From JANRKG01 sp033763635 (GTDB taxonomy: Bacteria > Cyanobacteriota > Cyanobacteriia > GCF-001939115): DNA of 29,515 nucleotides. The stretch spans positions 1 through 29,515 of the forward strand of contig JANRKG010000111.1 in the NCBI GenBank assembly GCA_033763635.1, read 5' to 3'. Under the pieces are notes generated by a model that saw only the letters and a list, made by a program, of their open reading frames with translations, made no database searches and had not been told where the DNA came from. Below are positions 21,666 through 29,515 of the stretch, piece after piece. The translations under genes were made by a program, and so were the position numbers. How positions within the stretch are numbered: the stretch's first letter is position 1; each line of letters begins with the position of its first letter.

Positions 21666-23767
21666 TCCTTTTCCGGAGATGCTTCCCTCAAGCCTCTGCC
21701 CTCTGCCTTCCCCCATGCCAATTCCCGCAAAGTTCCCAGCAGATCAGCGGCAAACTTACGCGGATTCCAGAGGGGGGCCAGCCGATCGGGTTGTTTGACA
21801 TCCTGTAGGTGCGATCGAATCTCCTGCCGCAGTTCCCGATTCTGCCCCAGGCGAATTGCCCATTCGATATACTCTTCCCAGGAATGGGCAATTCCTGCTG
21901 ACACGCCTAGATTTTGGAGGAAGGAGTAACTGGCACGGGCATAAAGTTGTTGCCCAACCAGGGTAACGATCGGCAACTCAAACCAGAGGGCTTCTAAACT
22001 GTGGGTGACTCCGTTAAAAGGGTATGAGTCTAACAGCACATCCGCAATCTGGTAAATGGTGCGGTGCTCTTCCTCAGTGGGAGTTCGTCCTAAAAAACAG
22101 ATGCGATCGAACGCTACACCTTGCTGTTCACATTCCCAGCGATAGGTTTCCTGAATCACACTGCGTCCTGCCTGGGCTTTATCCGTATCCCCAGATCCCT
22201 TGTGCAGGAGAACACTATTCGGGACAGCCCGTAGAATTTGAACGTGCGATCGGGCCAGGGTTGCAGAGAACTTCAGACTGGTTGCCATACACAGATAAGC
22301 GACCTGATTCCCGCCAATGCCAAGCACCTGACGCGCTACCTTCACGTCAATGGGATTGCTGCTCAACCCTCCGATCGCAAGAAAGGAATCGGGCAAACGA
22401 ATCAGCCGTTCGTAATAGTGCTGTTCAACACCCGGAGGATGGAGGTAGGGATCGCCCAGAAAGTAATGATGGCGGGAGACGATCGGCGGCTCAAAGCCTA
22501 ACCAGGACACACAAATACGGGCCGGACTGTGGTGCAAGATGGCAGGATGCACACGGGTCATGACGGAATCAATATCGATCAGGACATCCAGGTCATCTTC
22601 CCAAATCGCCTCCAGCACTTCCCTTTCTTCTTTCAGATACACCTGATCTTCCAAACTGGGGGGCAGGAAAAAGCGACGGGCGATCGTCTTGAATTCCTCA
22701 GTCAGATCGTCAGGCTTGAAGCGGGCGGTTCCATACAGATAAAGATCTGGGTTGAGAAGCGCTAACTCCCGCAGCAGATCCCGACTGCACCATCCCTCGG
22801 AAACCCGACAGAAGTATTTAGAAAGGATGCCGATGCGGAGGGATTCTTGGGGAAATGAGGGAACCGGGGAAATTGGGCGCGGAATCGGTTGCGGGCGTTC
22901 TTCAAAATAGCACTGAGCCACCCTCTGAGCGAGTCGGGCATTGGCAACTACATCATCCCGCAAGTAAGGAAGATGAAACAGCAACTCAGGATAAAGGGCA
23001 GCAAGGATCGATCGGGTCGTGGGTTCGTCCAGGGAAGGTCCCAAAGCTTCAACCCGTATTTCCAAATCTTGCAACATCTCCTGAGCCACTTCGTAAAGTC
23101 CCTGATGGTAAGCAGCCCACATCCCGTAAAGGTCTGCCCGTAGCCCATCCGCTTCCCCACACACCTCCCGGTAAATCTGGGCCACTTCCAACATGGCGGG
23201 TAAATTGCCGATTCGGTAGAGGGCAATGCACAGGTTCACGTAGGCTTCTGGAAAATGGGGACGTAACTGTAACGTCTGCTCAAAACAGCCGATCGCCTCC
23301 TCCCATTGCCCCTGTTGCATCTTCAGCTTGCCCAGGTCGAAGTGAGCTTCCACAAGATGGGGCCGGAGTTGGAGCGCTGCTTCAAAGCAGAGGGTAGCCT
23401 GATCCCACTGTTGCTGGTGCGTCCAGGCAACGCCCAAATTGTAGTGAGCTTCTGCCAGGGAGGGATTGAACTGAAGCGCTGCTTGAAAACAGGCCATCGC
23501 CTCTTCCCATTTCTGCTGGCGACTCAGCACCGTTCCCAAATTTTGGTGGGCCTGGGCAAAGGTGGGGTCCAGGGTCAGAACAGCACGAAAACACTGAGCC
23601 GCTTCTGGTAACTGTCCTTGTTGGAGGAGGACAACGCCCAGGTTGCAGTGGGCTGCGAAGAGAGAAGGGTCCAGTTCCAGGGCTTGGCGAAAACAGCCGA
23701 TCGCCTCCTCCCACTGGCCCTGGCGACACCATTCAACACCCCGCTGATTTTCTGCTTCAGCCTGCAT
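21662..23767 (-). CDS. TPR protein with O-GlcNAc transferase (GT41, SPINDLY-type) domain
   Basis: The start at ATG 23767 gives 701 residues. A longer frame from 23830 would run back into the gene before and is not needed. Residues 5-185 hold five to six 34-residue TPR units (QWEEAIGCFRQALELDPSL type), some almost identical at DNA level. The GT41 domain covers about 309-690: LRIGILSKYF, ARICVSWLGFEPP, FLGDPYLHPPG, and DVLLDSYPFNGVTHSLEALW with LPIVTLVG. The W-L-G and ADP-sugar motif regions are more diverged than in its neighbour, for instance HY in place of the usual DY. OGT-type enzymes transfer GlcNAc or other sugars to Ser/Thr of cytosolic proteins. The target is unknown. It overlaps the paralogue upstream by 11 bp, so the two are an operon. 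Confidence 0.88.
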   Translation of the reverse strand: MQAEAENQRGVEWCRQGQWEEAIGCFRQALELDPSLFAAHCNLGVVLLQQGQLPEAAQCFRAVLTLDPTFAQAHQNLGTVLSRQQKWEEAMACFQAALQFNPSLAEAHYNLGVAWTHQQQWDQATLCFEAALQLRPHLVEAHFDLGKLKMQQGQWEEAIGCFEQTLQLRPHFPEAYVNLCIALYRIGNLPAMLEVAQIYREVCGEADGLRADLYGMWAAYHQGLYEVAQEMLQDLEIRVEALGPSLDEPTTRSILAALYPELLFHLPYLRDDVVANARLAQRVAQCYFEERPQPIPRPISPVPSFPQESLRIGILSKYFCRVSEGWCSRDLLRELALLNPDLYLYGTARFKPDDLTEEFKTIARRFFLPPSLEDQVYLKEEREVLEAIWEDDLDVLIDIDSVMTRVHPAILHHSPARICVSWLGFEPPIVSRHHYFLGDPYLHPPGVEQHYYERLIRLPDSFLAIGGLSSNPIDVKVARQVLGIGGNQVAYLCMATSLKFSATLARSHVQILRAVPNSVLLHKGSGDTDKAQAGRSVIQETYRWECEQQGVAFDRICFLGRTPTEEEHRTIYQIADVLLDSYPFNGVTHSLEALWFELPIVTLVGQQLYARASYSFLQNLGVSAGIAHSWEEYIEWAIRLGQNRELRQEIRSHLQDVKQPDRLAPLWNPRKFAADLLGTLRELAWGKAEGRGLREASPEKD

Positions 23768-26006
23768 GGAGATACCGCTGCCACATTTCCCGATAGGCTT
23801 GTTCCAGGTCGCGGGTAAAGGTTTTGCCATTCCAGACAGGAGCGCTCTGCCGCCCCACGCGCAATTTCCACATCACCCGTTGCCGCAAAGCAGGATCGAG
23901 ACCCAGGCGGACTCCCCACTCAACGTATTCGGCATCCGTCCAGGCAATTCCCTCCTCCAGTCCTGCATTGACCATGAAGGTGTAACTATTCCGGCTGGAG
24001 AAGTGTTCCCCAACCCGCGTTACCAGGGGGACACCCGCCCAAAGGGTCTCTAGGGTGGTGGTCGCTCCATTGTAAGGATAGGTGTCCAGCACCACATCGG
24101 CAATGCTCAGGTTGGCGCGATGGGCGATCTCCGAGGCACTTCTTGGTAAAAAATGGAGGCGATCGAGTTCCACCCCTTCTTCCCGTGCCAGTTGCGTGAA
24201 GGCCGCTTTGACGATTTCCTCATCCGACACCCCTTTAATCAAGAAATGACTGCCGGGAACTTGCTTGAGAATTTGCATTTGCAAGCGGGCCGTCTGGGGA
24301 TTGCGCTTGTGACCCTGCTGGGCACTCAGATACACAACGGCCTCTGTGGGAATCCCCAGGTCTTCCCGTCGCAGGTCGGGCACTCCGATTTCAAAACCAT
24401 CGACTGCTAAATAAGTGGTGGGCATCCGCCAGATTTTCTCGCGGTAAGAGTCCTGGGCATGGTCAGGCAACACGTAGGGATCGGCGATATAGTAGTCGAT
24501 CGCGGGGTTGCCCGATGCATCCCACCCCAGCCAAGTCACTTGCACCGGGGCGGGTTTGAGACTGAAAACCTCGCAACTGGTATCGAGAGTCAAACTATCG
24601 AGGTCGATCGCGATATCAATTCCATCCTCGTGCATCTGGTTGGCAACGGATAGGGCATCGGCTTTCAAATGGTGGGTTTGGGTGGCGTGCTGGGCAAACC
24701 AGTGATCCGTAAACCCTTCCTCCGCCTGATTAATCAGGTACAGATAAATCTGGAAGTTTTCTGAATCATGGTGCTTGAATAACCAGCGGGCTAACCAACC
24801 GACAGAATGTTGACGCAAACAGGAAGAAACATAGCCTAACCGCAGGGTCTTAGTAGCTGCATCGGGAGATTGACGAACGGCGAGATGCCGCTGACGATAC
24901 TGTTCAACCTGTTCCTGGAAAAGGCTCTGGGTATATCTCTGGCAAAGGGCTGTTATCTCATTATGGAAATAACGGTTTTGCCGCAGGTCATCCACTAGAT
25001 AGGGCAGGAAATAGGTGGAGGTGAATAAACAACTTGCCCCCACCAGGGTCAGTTCCGTTGGGGATTCGATCAGGGCAGTCATTAATTGCTGGTGTTCTTT
25101 CAGGGCTTTCTGGGCTTCTTCCCAGTGGCCCCCAGCCACCAGTAGCGTTCGCAACACAAGAAACTTCCCAAAGACTTCCCCTGCTAACCGGATCGATTCA
25201 GGAAGTTGTTGAGCAACTTCGTAATACTGGCGAGCTGTCTCGATCGCCCGTTCATACTCTCCTGCTTTCTGGTAAAAGGCCGTCAAGTGGCCCAGAAACA
25301 GCAGGGCATTCTCTGAGAGTTGCAAGCAAAATTCACCAATCCGTGCCGCTGCTTTCGATTGCCAGAGTTGATAACCGACCCAAAACATTTTGGACGTGAA
25401 GCGCTCTACCCAAACAGTTCCATCGCTGACATGGGGTAAACAAGCGTCTAACAAGTTCAGAACTTGCTCATGGGCAGGGGCGTAGTCGATTAAGGGGGCG
25501 ATCGTGTCCAGTAACCATTCCTCCGGCACCGATCCGGGGGGCATCTGCTGAAGTGCTTCAAGCAGCGATAACTCCTGAAGGGTATCCGGCTCAAAAGTTT
25601 CCAACCCGATTCCCAACTGAATTCCCTGCAACTGGTTTGCCAGGTTCTCTGGAGCGAGTTGACCGATGTGTTGTCGAATGACCCAGGCTGCTTGCAAATT
25701 TTCCAGAGCTTTCAGGCGATCGGCTTCCGCAGATAACACGGCAACCAAATCCCCAGTCCCGGCTTCGACAGTCTCTGGCTCCCCTTCTGCCATTGCCAGA
25801 AACCAGGTCGTCTGGGCTTCCATTTCCTGTCCCTGAAGCAGCAGAGCTAACCCCAGATACCAATAGTTATCCAGGGATTCAGGATCTTGTTCAATCGCTT
25901 GTTCGTACAGATGGCTGGCTGTGACGTAATCCGCCTCAAGAAAAGCTGCGTGGGCCTGGTGGGACAGATTAACCGAATCAAGGGGGGAAGTCGGGGATAG
26001 GGTCAT
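23757..26006 (-). CDS. O-GlcNAc transferase-like protein (GT41), tandem paralogue
   Basis: A 749-residue protein. The N-terminal 380 residues are helical, with one clear TPR (VTASHLYEQAIEQDPESLDNYWYLG, about 20-55) and a second near 250 (EYERAIETARQYYEVAQ). The GT41 domain (about 388-735) is better conserved than in its neighbour: LRLGYVSSC, APVQVTWLGWDASGNPAIDYYIADPYVLP (residue blocks in the usual order), and DVVLDTYPYNGATTTLETLWAGVPLVT. It should be active in protein O-glycosylation. Two GT41 genes side by side with an 11-bp overlap suggest they work on the same target or as a heteromer. The start at ATG 26006 is followed by an upstream AT-rich gap of about 145 bp with a terminator for the gene before. 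Confidence 0.9.
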   Translation of the reverse strand: MTLSPTSPLDSVNLSHQAHAAFLEADYVTASHLYEQAIEQDPESLDNYWYLGLALLLQGQEMEAQTTWFLAMAEGEPETVEAGTGDLVAVLSAEADRLKALENLQAAWVIRQHIGQLAPENLANQLQGIQLGIGLETFEPDTLQELSLLEALQQMPPGSVPEEWLLDTIAPLIDYAPAHEQVLNLLDACLPHVSDGTVWVERFTSKMFWVGYQLWQSKAAARIGEFCLQLSENALLFLGHLTAFYQKAGEYERAIETARQYYEVAQQLPESIRLAGEVFGKFLVLRTLLVAGGHWEEAQKALKEHQQLMTALIESPTELTLVGASCLFTSTYFLPYLVDDLRQNRYFHNEITALCQRYTQSLFQEQVEQYRQRHLAVRQSPDAATKTLRLGYVSSCLRQHSVGWLARWLFKHHDSENFQIYLYLINQAEEGFTDHWFAQHATQTHHLKADALSVANQMHEDGIDIAIDLDSLTLDTSCEVFSLKPAPVQVTWLGWDASGNPAIDYYIADPYVLPDHAQDSYREKIWRMPTTYLAVDGFEIGVPDLRREDLGIPTEAVVYLSAQQGHKRNPQTARLQMQILKQVPGSHFLIKGVSDEEIVKAAFTQLAREEGVELDRLHFLPRSASEIAHRANLSIADVVLDTYPYNGATTTLETLWAGVPLVTRVGEHFSSRNSYTFMVNAGLEEGIAWTDAEYVEWGVRLGLDPALRQRVMWKLRVGRQSAPVWNGKTFTRDLEQAYREMWQRYLHAG

Positions 26007-26102
26007 GGAGACTCAGAAAAATCGAACAGGGGGTATCTTTTATGATATTTCCCCAAAGAAGCGGGAAACCAGGCACCCCGATCGCAATCCCCCAAGAACA
26101 AA

Positions 26103-26128
26103 GAGACGCTCCAGGGGGAACGTCTCTC
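26103..26128 (-). terminator. Intrinsic terminator of the small secreted-protein gene
   Basis: On the minus strand: AGAGACG, a 12-nt partly paired middle, CGTCTCT, and then the T-rich tail TTGTTCTT. It lies 24 bp after the stop of the 26152-26574 gene. Stem and tail are similar to the palindrome at 9443-9468. Confidence 0.7.
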
Positions 26129-26151
26129 AAGATTATGATCGATACCGCGAT

Positions 26152-26574
26152 CTATTCTGGCGTTTGGGTGAGGGACAAGGTATAGGGATGCCGACCCTGG
26201 CCCCGATCTCCGATGAAGACTGAGTAGTTACCCGGTCCCCAGAACCCTGCCATCTTCGGGCCACCACCCGCCGCATTGGCTAACACACAGAAGCGCCCTT
26301 GAGGCCCTTCTACCAGGAGGGTTGGCTGCCCCGCTCCCTGCACATTCAACCGCAGATAGGGGACGGCTTCACGTACTTGAATGACCTGATTGGGAGCCGC
26401 CGAAATGCTTCCACAGTCACTATTTTTGTTGCCACCCGATGTTCCTGATAGCACCTGGGGATCGGGCTTGAAGTTGGGTCCGATCTGAATCGTCTCACTG
26501 TAGGCAGGGGCGATTGGAGCCAGGAGTAGAGCAGTTGCCACCGGAAGCATCCACCGACTTGCAAACTTTTTCAT
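26152..26574 (-). CDS. Small secreted protein of unknown function
   Basis: The start at ATG 26574 (MKKFASRWMLPVATALLLAP) gives 140 residues with a clean signal peptide, cleavage near residue 26 (IAPAYS-ET). An earlier ATG at 26640 would hide the signal peptide in a longer N-terminus. The mature part has two Cys (SDCGSISA and RFCVLANA), a VPYLRLNVQGAG strand block and the ending FWGPGNYSVFIGDRGQG-x-HPYTLSLT. The pattern suggests a small all-beta periplasmic protein with one disulfide. I do not recognise a family, though similar cyanobacterial proteins probably exist. Confidence 0.72.
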   Translation of the reverse strand: MKKFASRWMLPVATALLLAPIAPAYSETIQIGPNFKPDPQVLSGTSGGNKNSDCGSISAAPNQVIQVREAVPYLRLNVQGAGQPTLLVEGPQGRFCVLANAAGGGPKMAGFWGPGNYSVFIGDRGQGRHPYTLSLTQTPE

Positions 26575-26681
26575 AACACTCACTTCCAGCAACCTTGAAC
26601 TGTTTCTATATTTAGTATCCCAGGGGGAGTTGGCAATCAACGGCGATGGTGTTCATGTTTACCAACTGGCATAGGGAAACT

Positions 26682-28550
26682 TCACCACCTCTGGATTAAT
26701 TCCGGTAAGTAATCGTATCCATCCACACCGATCGCTGCAATGATGCGGCTCCGCTGGCCTTGCAACGCTTGATGGAATGCTTCCTCCCCCATCTGACCTT
26801 GCAGGATCGCCAGCAATCCGGCGGGTTGTCGCCAGGTGTTTGAAGCAATTTGCTCCAAAAAGTACATCCCCACCGCCGCTGTGTAGATTGCTAAATCAAA
26901 ATTCTGCAAGTGGTAATAGGCTTCTCCCAAATAAGCCAGGTTGGAACCTAACAGATATAGGTCGCCGACAAATTGGGAAGTCTGAACGGCCCGTTCCAGA
27001 TAAGTGACCGCGATCGGGTACTGGGCCAGCACCAGATGGGCAATCCCCAAACTACTGAGGCACAGAGCATGGCTTTGTCGATCGCCCAACCGCTCCGACA
27101 GCGTTAACCCCTGCTCCAAAAAGGAAATCGGAGTTTCGTAAACATCGGGATCTGCCTGTTCTAAAAATTGGGCTTGCAACACTTCGCTGTATCCCAGGGC
27201 CGCCAGCGCATTGGCTTCTCCAGGGCGATCCCCTGTCTGGCGACTCAGAACCAGTGCCCGCTGACTGTACTGAATTGCTTCTGCATAGTGTTTTTGTGCG
27301 AGACAGGTATGGCTCAGGTGGTTCAGGCTCGCGATCTCACAGGGGCGATCCGCTGCTTCCCGTGCGATTTCGAGTGCCTGTTGGTGGAATGTGTTGGCGC
27401 GATCGTACTGCCCCTGCACCCTTGCTGAATACCCCAGGAGCACCAGAATCCGAGCCTTTTCCTGGGTTCCTTCTGTGCGACGTAGCGGTTCATCCAGATA
27501 GTCCAGCGCATTTCGGAGATACTGTCCTGAAAAGGAAGCGAAAATTCCGCCATACAAGGGAAAGTACTCCCGCTGGGCAAAGGTCCGAAGAATTTGCAGA
27601 GTCATCTGAAACGCCGCTTCAACGAAAGCCTGACTGCGGGACGGCAGAAGGGAAACCCGCTGAAACCCACTCGCCAACTGGGACCACAGTGCCGCAAAAG
27701 TCAGGTACACCGAGATCGATAGTTTTGCGCCCACTTTGGCATCGTAAACGAGCTTGTCAAACCAGGCCACCAGTCCTTGCTGTAACGACTGCATCACGAG
27801 GGTCAGTTCCACCCAATCGGAGAGGGAGAGATCGGCGTGGCGATCGACCCACTCAGTCAGGGGTTTTTCGAGCGCAAGGGTTTGGAAAAAGCTCTGGAGG
27901 ATGGGAGAAGCGCTCTGTTTGGCCCAAACCGCCCACGGTCCCCGTTGCCCCGGCACTCCGCCAAACCCAATCTGTTCCTGGCTCTGGTCGTAAATCCAAC
28001 TCACAAGATGATCCGCAATGGGGGGCCAAGTGGTCAGGGTTCGGGTCAAGCCCTCCGCTAGATCTTGCAGGAAGGGATCATCCCCCTGCTTCTGGAGCAG
28101 GGCTGCCACCGATCGCCACTGCTGTACCGTTAGCCCCTGGGGGCGGTTCGGGTCGATGGACTGGGTAAAGACTGCCAGCTTTTGCCCTGCCTCCGCCTCC
28201 GTCACCTGCCGGATAAGGCCCATCAATGCTTCTGCTGCCTGGTTTTGCTCCTGCCAGCGCTCCCACTCCCCCTGAATCGTTTGCAAAGCCCGGAGGATGC
28301 GGTTTGCCTTTACCAGTTTCATCTCATCCTTTTGCTGCCGAATTTGCTCCTGAGTCCCATTCACCCGATCGAACAGACAGCGCTCAAAAATTTCCCCGGT
28401 CCCCGTAGGAACTCCTTGCAAGAGCATCTGATAAACTTGTTCCTTCGAACGAATTTTGCCCTTTAAAGTCGTCTCTACAATCTGGTCGATTAATGCAAAG
28501 TAGCGATCGATGGGAGAACGGGCATCATCAGAGGGAGAGGGGAAAGGCAT
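26682..28550 (-). CDS. TPR protein of unknown function
   Basis: A 622-residue soluble protein. The N-terminal 340 residues are helical without repeats, starting with SPIDRYFALIDQIVETTLKGKIRSKEQVYQML. From about 370 to 560 there are four to five TPR units of the tetratricopeptide-12/Rapsyn-like length of 40 residues (RILVLLGYSARVQGQYDRANTFHQQALEIAREA, and AIQYSQRALVLSRQTGDRPGEANAL). The last 50 residues have QGQRSRIIAAIGVDGYDY. TPR proteins of this kind act as scaffolds, and in cyanobacteria they are linked to regulatory or assembly roles, which cannot be defined here. It diverges from the small membrane protein gene at 28681. Confidence 0.82.
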   Translation of the reverse strand: MPFPSPSDDARSPIDRYFALIDQIVETTLKGKIRSKEQVYQMLLQGVPTGTGEIFERCLFDRVNGTQEQIRQQKDEMKLVKANRILRALQTIQGEWERWQEQNQAAEALMGLIRQVTEAEAGQKLAVFTQSIDPNRPQGLTVQQWRSVAALLQKQGDDPFLQDLAEGLTRTLTTWPPIADHLVSWIYDQSQEQIGFGGVPGQRGPWAVWAKQSASPILQSFFQTLALEKPLTEWVDRHADLSLSDWVELTLVMQSLQQGLVAWFDKLVYDAKVGAKLSISVYLTFAALWSQLASGFQRVSLLPSRSQAFVEAAFQMTLQILRTFAQREYFPLYGGIFASFSGQYLRNALDYLDEPLRRTEGTQEKARILVLLGYSARVQGQYDRANTFHQQALEIAREAADRPCEIASLNHLSHTCLAQKHYAEAIQYSQRALVLSRQTGDRPGEANALAALGYSEVLQAQFLEQADPDVYETPISFLEQGLTLSERLGDRQSHALCLSSLGIAHLVLAQYPIAVTYLERAVQTSQFVGDLYLLGSNLAYLGEAYYHLQNFDLAIYTAAVGMYFLEQIASNTWRQPAGLLAILQGQMGEEAFHQALQGQRSRIIAAIGVDGYDYLPELIQRW

Positions 28551-28680
28551 AGTAATTATGACAAGTTAATGATGACGAGTTGATTACGACTGATTTAATT
28601 TTGAATTTTTCTAGCAAAATTGGGAGCATTTGGGGAACGAATCCGCTAGAATCGCAAGCAAAATCTGATAAAAAGCTGCG

Positions 28681-28998
28681 ATGAATCCTCAAGATGATCA
28701 GGAATTGGAACGGCGACTGCGACAGTTAGAGTCTGAAGTGAACCCTCCTTCTAACAGTTCAGTTTCCCACTCCCGCAAGTCTACCCCCACGAACTCCTTA
28801 GGCGCTTTTTGGAAATGGTATGGGGAGCTTTCCAGGAGCGGTCAAATGATTGTCATTGCGATCGGAGTCCTGGGAGGACTGGCCATCGTGAGCGCCGTTT
28901 TACGATTAGTGATGTTTACCATTCAATTGGCCTTTCTAGCAGGTCTCTTATACATCATTTATCGATTGTTTTTCAATTCTCGTCGATCGGGTCGGTAG
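28681..28998 (+). CDS. Small membrane protein of unknown function
   Basis: A 105-residue protein. A charged N-terminus with a short coiled-coil-like stretch (DDQELERRLRQLESEVN) is followed by a Ser/Pro linker and two transmembrane segments (MIVIAIGVLGGLAIVSAVL and FTIQLAFLAGLLYIIYRLF, about residues 56-98), ending in RRSGR. This coiled coil plus membrane hairpin layout is common in small cyanobacterial proteins. No family is recognised. Confidence 0.7.
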   Translation: MNPQDDQELERRLRQLESEVNPPSNSSVSHSRKSTPTNSLGAFWKWYGELSRSGQMIVIAIGVLGGLAIVSAVLRLVMFTIQLAFLAGLLYIIYRLFFNSRRSGR

Positions 28999-29104
28999 AA
29001 ATTAGTTGAAAATTAGTTTTCGCAAAAAATAATCATCGATTCTATTAGAATTTTGGGCGGCGATCGGAGAACGACCTCATTCAAAAGATAGCTCTCTATC
29101 CTGG

Positions 29105-29116
29105 AGGATATATCCT
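29105..29116. repeat. 12-bp perfect palindrome
   Basis: AGGATATATCCT is its own reverse complement. It lies in the AT-rich gap (28999-29236) before the last gene, 120 bp before its ATG. It could be a dimeric regulator site. Confidence 0.4.
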
Positions 29117-29195
29117 ACTTATTTACCAATTTTTTGTATCAAACTCTGTTGTTATTATTTTTTGTACTAAACAAGATATTAAATAGATTGAGTTC

Positions 29196-29219
29196 CGTAT
29201 CGATTATCGTATCGATTAT
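29196..29219. repeat. 12-bp tandem repeat before the last gene
   Basis: CGTATCGATTAT occurs twice without a gap at 29196-29207 and 29208-29219, ending 17 bp before ATG 29237. The placement and unit length are the same as in the repeat at 20897-20920, although the sequence differs. Confidence 0.6.
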
Positions 29220-29236
29220 TGTGTGAGGGTTCATCA

Positions 29237-29515
29237 ATGGCTAGTCCGACCATGAAGGGAGGCAAGAATCAATTCCAACAGGTTTTACCCGTCCGATTAC
29301 GGTTGCCCCTGGCCGTGCGCCGGGTGGGAGCCTGGACGGTGGAAGTCACCCTCGTTACGGTCAGTGCCTTTGTGCCCTATTGGTTAGGAAGTCAGGTTGA
29401 TGCTCAATTTAAGGGGGAAAAAGTCCCGGTCAATTTAGTCTTAGCCAAAACAGAAGAAACGATCGCCCAGGTGCTTGCCCTTCCCCCCACCGAAGGCAGT
29501 CGGCGGGTTGCGCCC
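29237..29515 (+). CDS. Membrane protein, RDD-like, cut by the window end
   Basis: The frame is open from ATG 29237 to the last base, 93 codons. After a basic leader (ASPTMKGGKNQFQQVLPVRL) comes RRVGAWTVEVTLVTVSAFVPYWLGS, a first membrane segment with the spacing of an RDD domain (R-x-x-A-x-x-x-D-type start), then an outside loop. Cyanobacterial RDD proteins with such an N-terminus are usual, but only the first part is visible, so the family call is moderate. Confidence 0.6.
   Translation, partial: MASPTMKGGKNQFQQVLPVRLRLPLAVRRVGAWTVEVTLVTVSAFVPYWLGSQVDAQFKGEKVPVNLVLAKTEETIAQVLALPPTEGSRRVAP

Noticed and set aside
22024..22563. 179-codon plus-strand frame inside the downstream OGT-type gene
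   Set aside because: It is antisense to the conserved GT41 domain and has a composition typical of a shadow frame.
23280..23760. Near-identical DNA repeats that might be a CRISPR-like or mobile repeat
   Set aside because: The spacing is 102 bp or a multiple, which is one 34-residue TPR unit in frame, so protein repeats explain it.
27254..28168. 304-codon plus-strand frame inside the TPR gene
   Set aside because: It is antisense to a gene with a clear TPR pattern. Its Pro, Arg and Ser-rich translation is what the complementary frame of GC-rich coding DNA gives.
1..29515. CRISPR array, tRNA, rRNA or transposase gene
   Set aside because: I found no regular direct-repeat and spacer pattern, no cloverleaf-like sequence, and no transposase-like reading frame by reading. 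A tRNAscan or CRISPR search could find something that I missed.

Overview
The window looks like chromosomal DNA of a cyanobacterium, probably a filamentous or Leptolyngbya-like lineage. The octamer GCGATCGC (the HIP1 repeat typical of cyanobacteria) and its core CGATCG recur throughout the coding DNA. Several products belong to families found mainly in cyanobacteria: DUF3172, a ComFB-type protein, a riboflavin synthase ending in an EHGYL-type tail, and bacterial SPINDLY/OGT proteins. I cannot name the genus from sequence alone.

Region 1 (1-2100) differs from the rest. It is more AT-rich, poor in HIP1, and made of small one- or two-gene units. These are separated by three related sites of 84-87 bp that behave like integron attC sites, with a half-site at the end. 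The units carry the 3' end of an unknown gene, a 68-residue protein, a toxin-like gene broken by a TAG codon together with a DUF2283 partner, and a DUF1993 protein. I read this as a cassette array (integron or CALIN type) that continues to the left. No integrase is in the window.

Region 2 (2135-10484) is ordinary chromosome. It holds a ComFB-type gene with a secreted-protein gene, riboflavin synthase, a bifunctional-nuclease-family gene next to an Fe-S aldo/keto reductase, a secreted M23 peptidase whose 3' end overlaps the reductase antisense by 134 bp, biotin ligase, a PgeF-type protein, DUF3172, and a SUI1/YciH-type translation factor.

Region 3 (10693-18880) is the most striking part. Eight same-strand genes, six joined by overlaps or gaps of a few bases, encode an uncharacterised GNAT-like protein, a fusion of a Rieske oxygenase to a ferritin-like diiron domain, an AurF-like diiron oxygenase, a plant-type [2Fe-2S] ferredoxin, a second Rieske oxygenase, a membrane fatty-acid-hydroxylase/sterol-desaturase-type enzyme, a membrane-anchored left-handed beta-helix acyltransferase-like protein, and a GH3-type acyl-adenylating ligase. 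Four predicted oxygen-activating iron enzymes, their electron carrier and an amide-forming ligase in one operon suggest an undescribed biosynthetic pathway for an oxidised acyl or amino-acid conjugate. No PKS, NRPS or terpene synthase is present in the window.

Region 4 (18998-29515) holds cysteine synthase with a class II glutamine amidotransferase, an exported Gly-rich protein, two tandem TPR/O-GlcNAc-transferase-type (GT41) genes, a small secreted protein, a TPR protein, a small membrane protein, and the start of a membrane protein cut by the window end. Intergenic DNA here contains GAGACG-stem hairpins acting as terminators and two 12-bp tandem repeats lying directly in front of start codons. 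I saw no tRNA, rRNA, CRISPR array or transposase gene.
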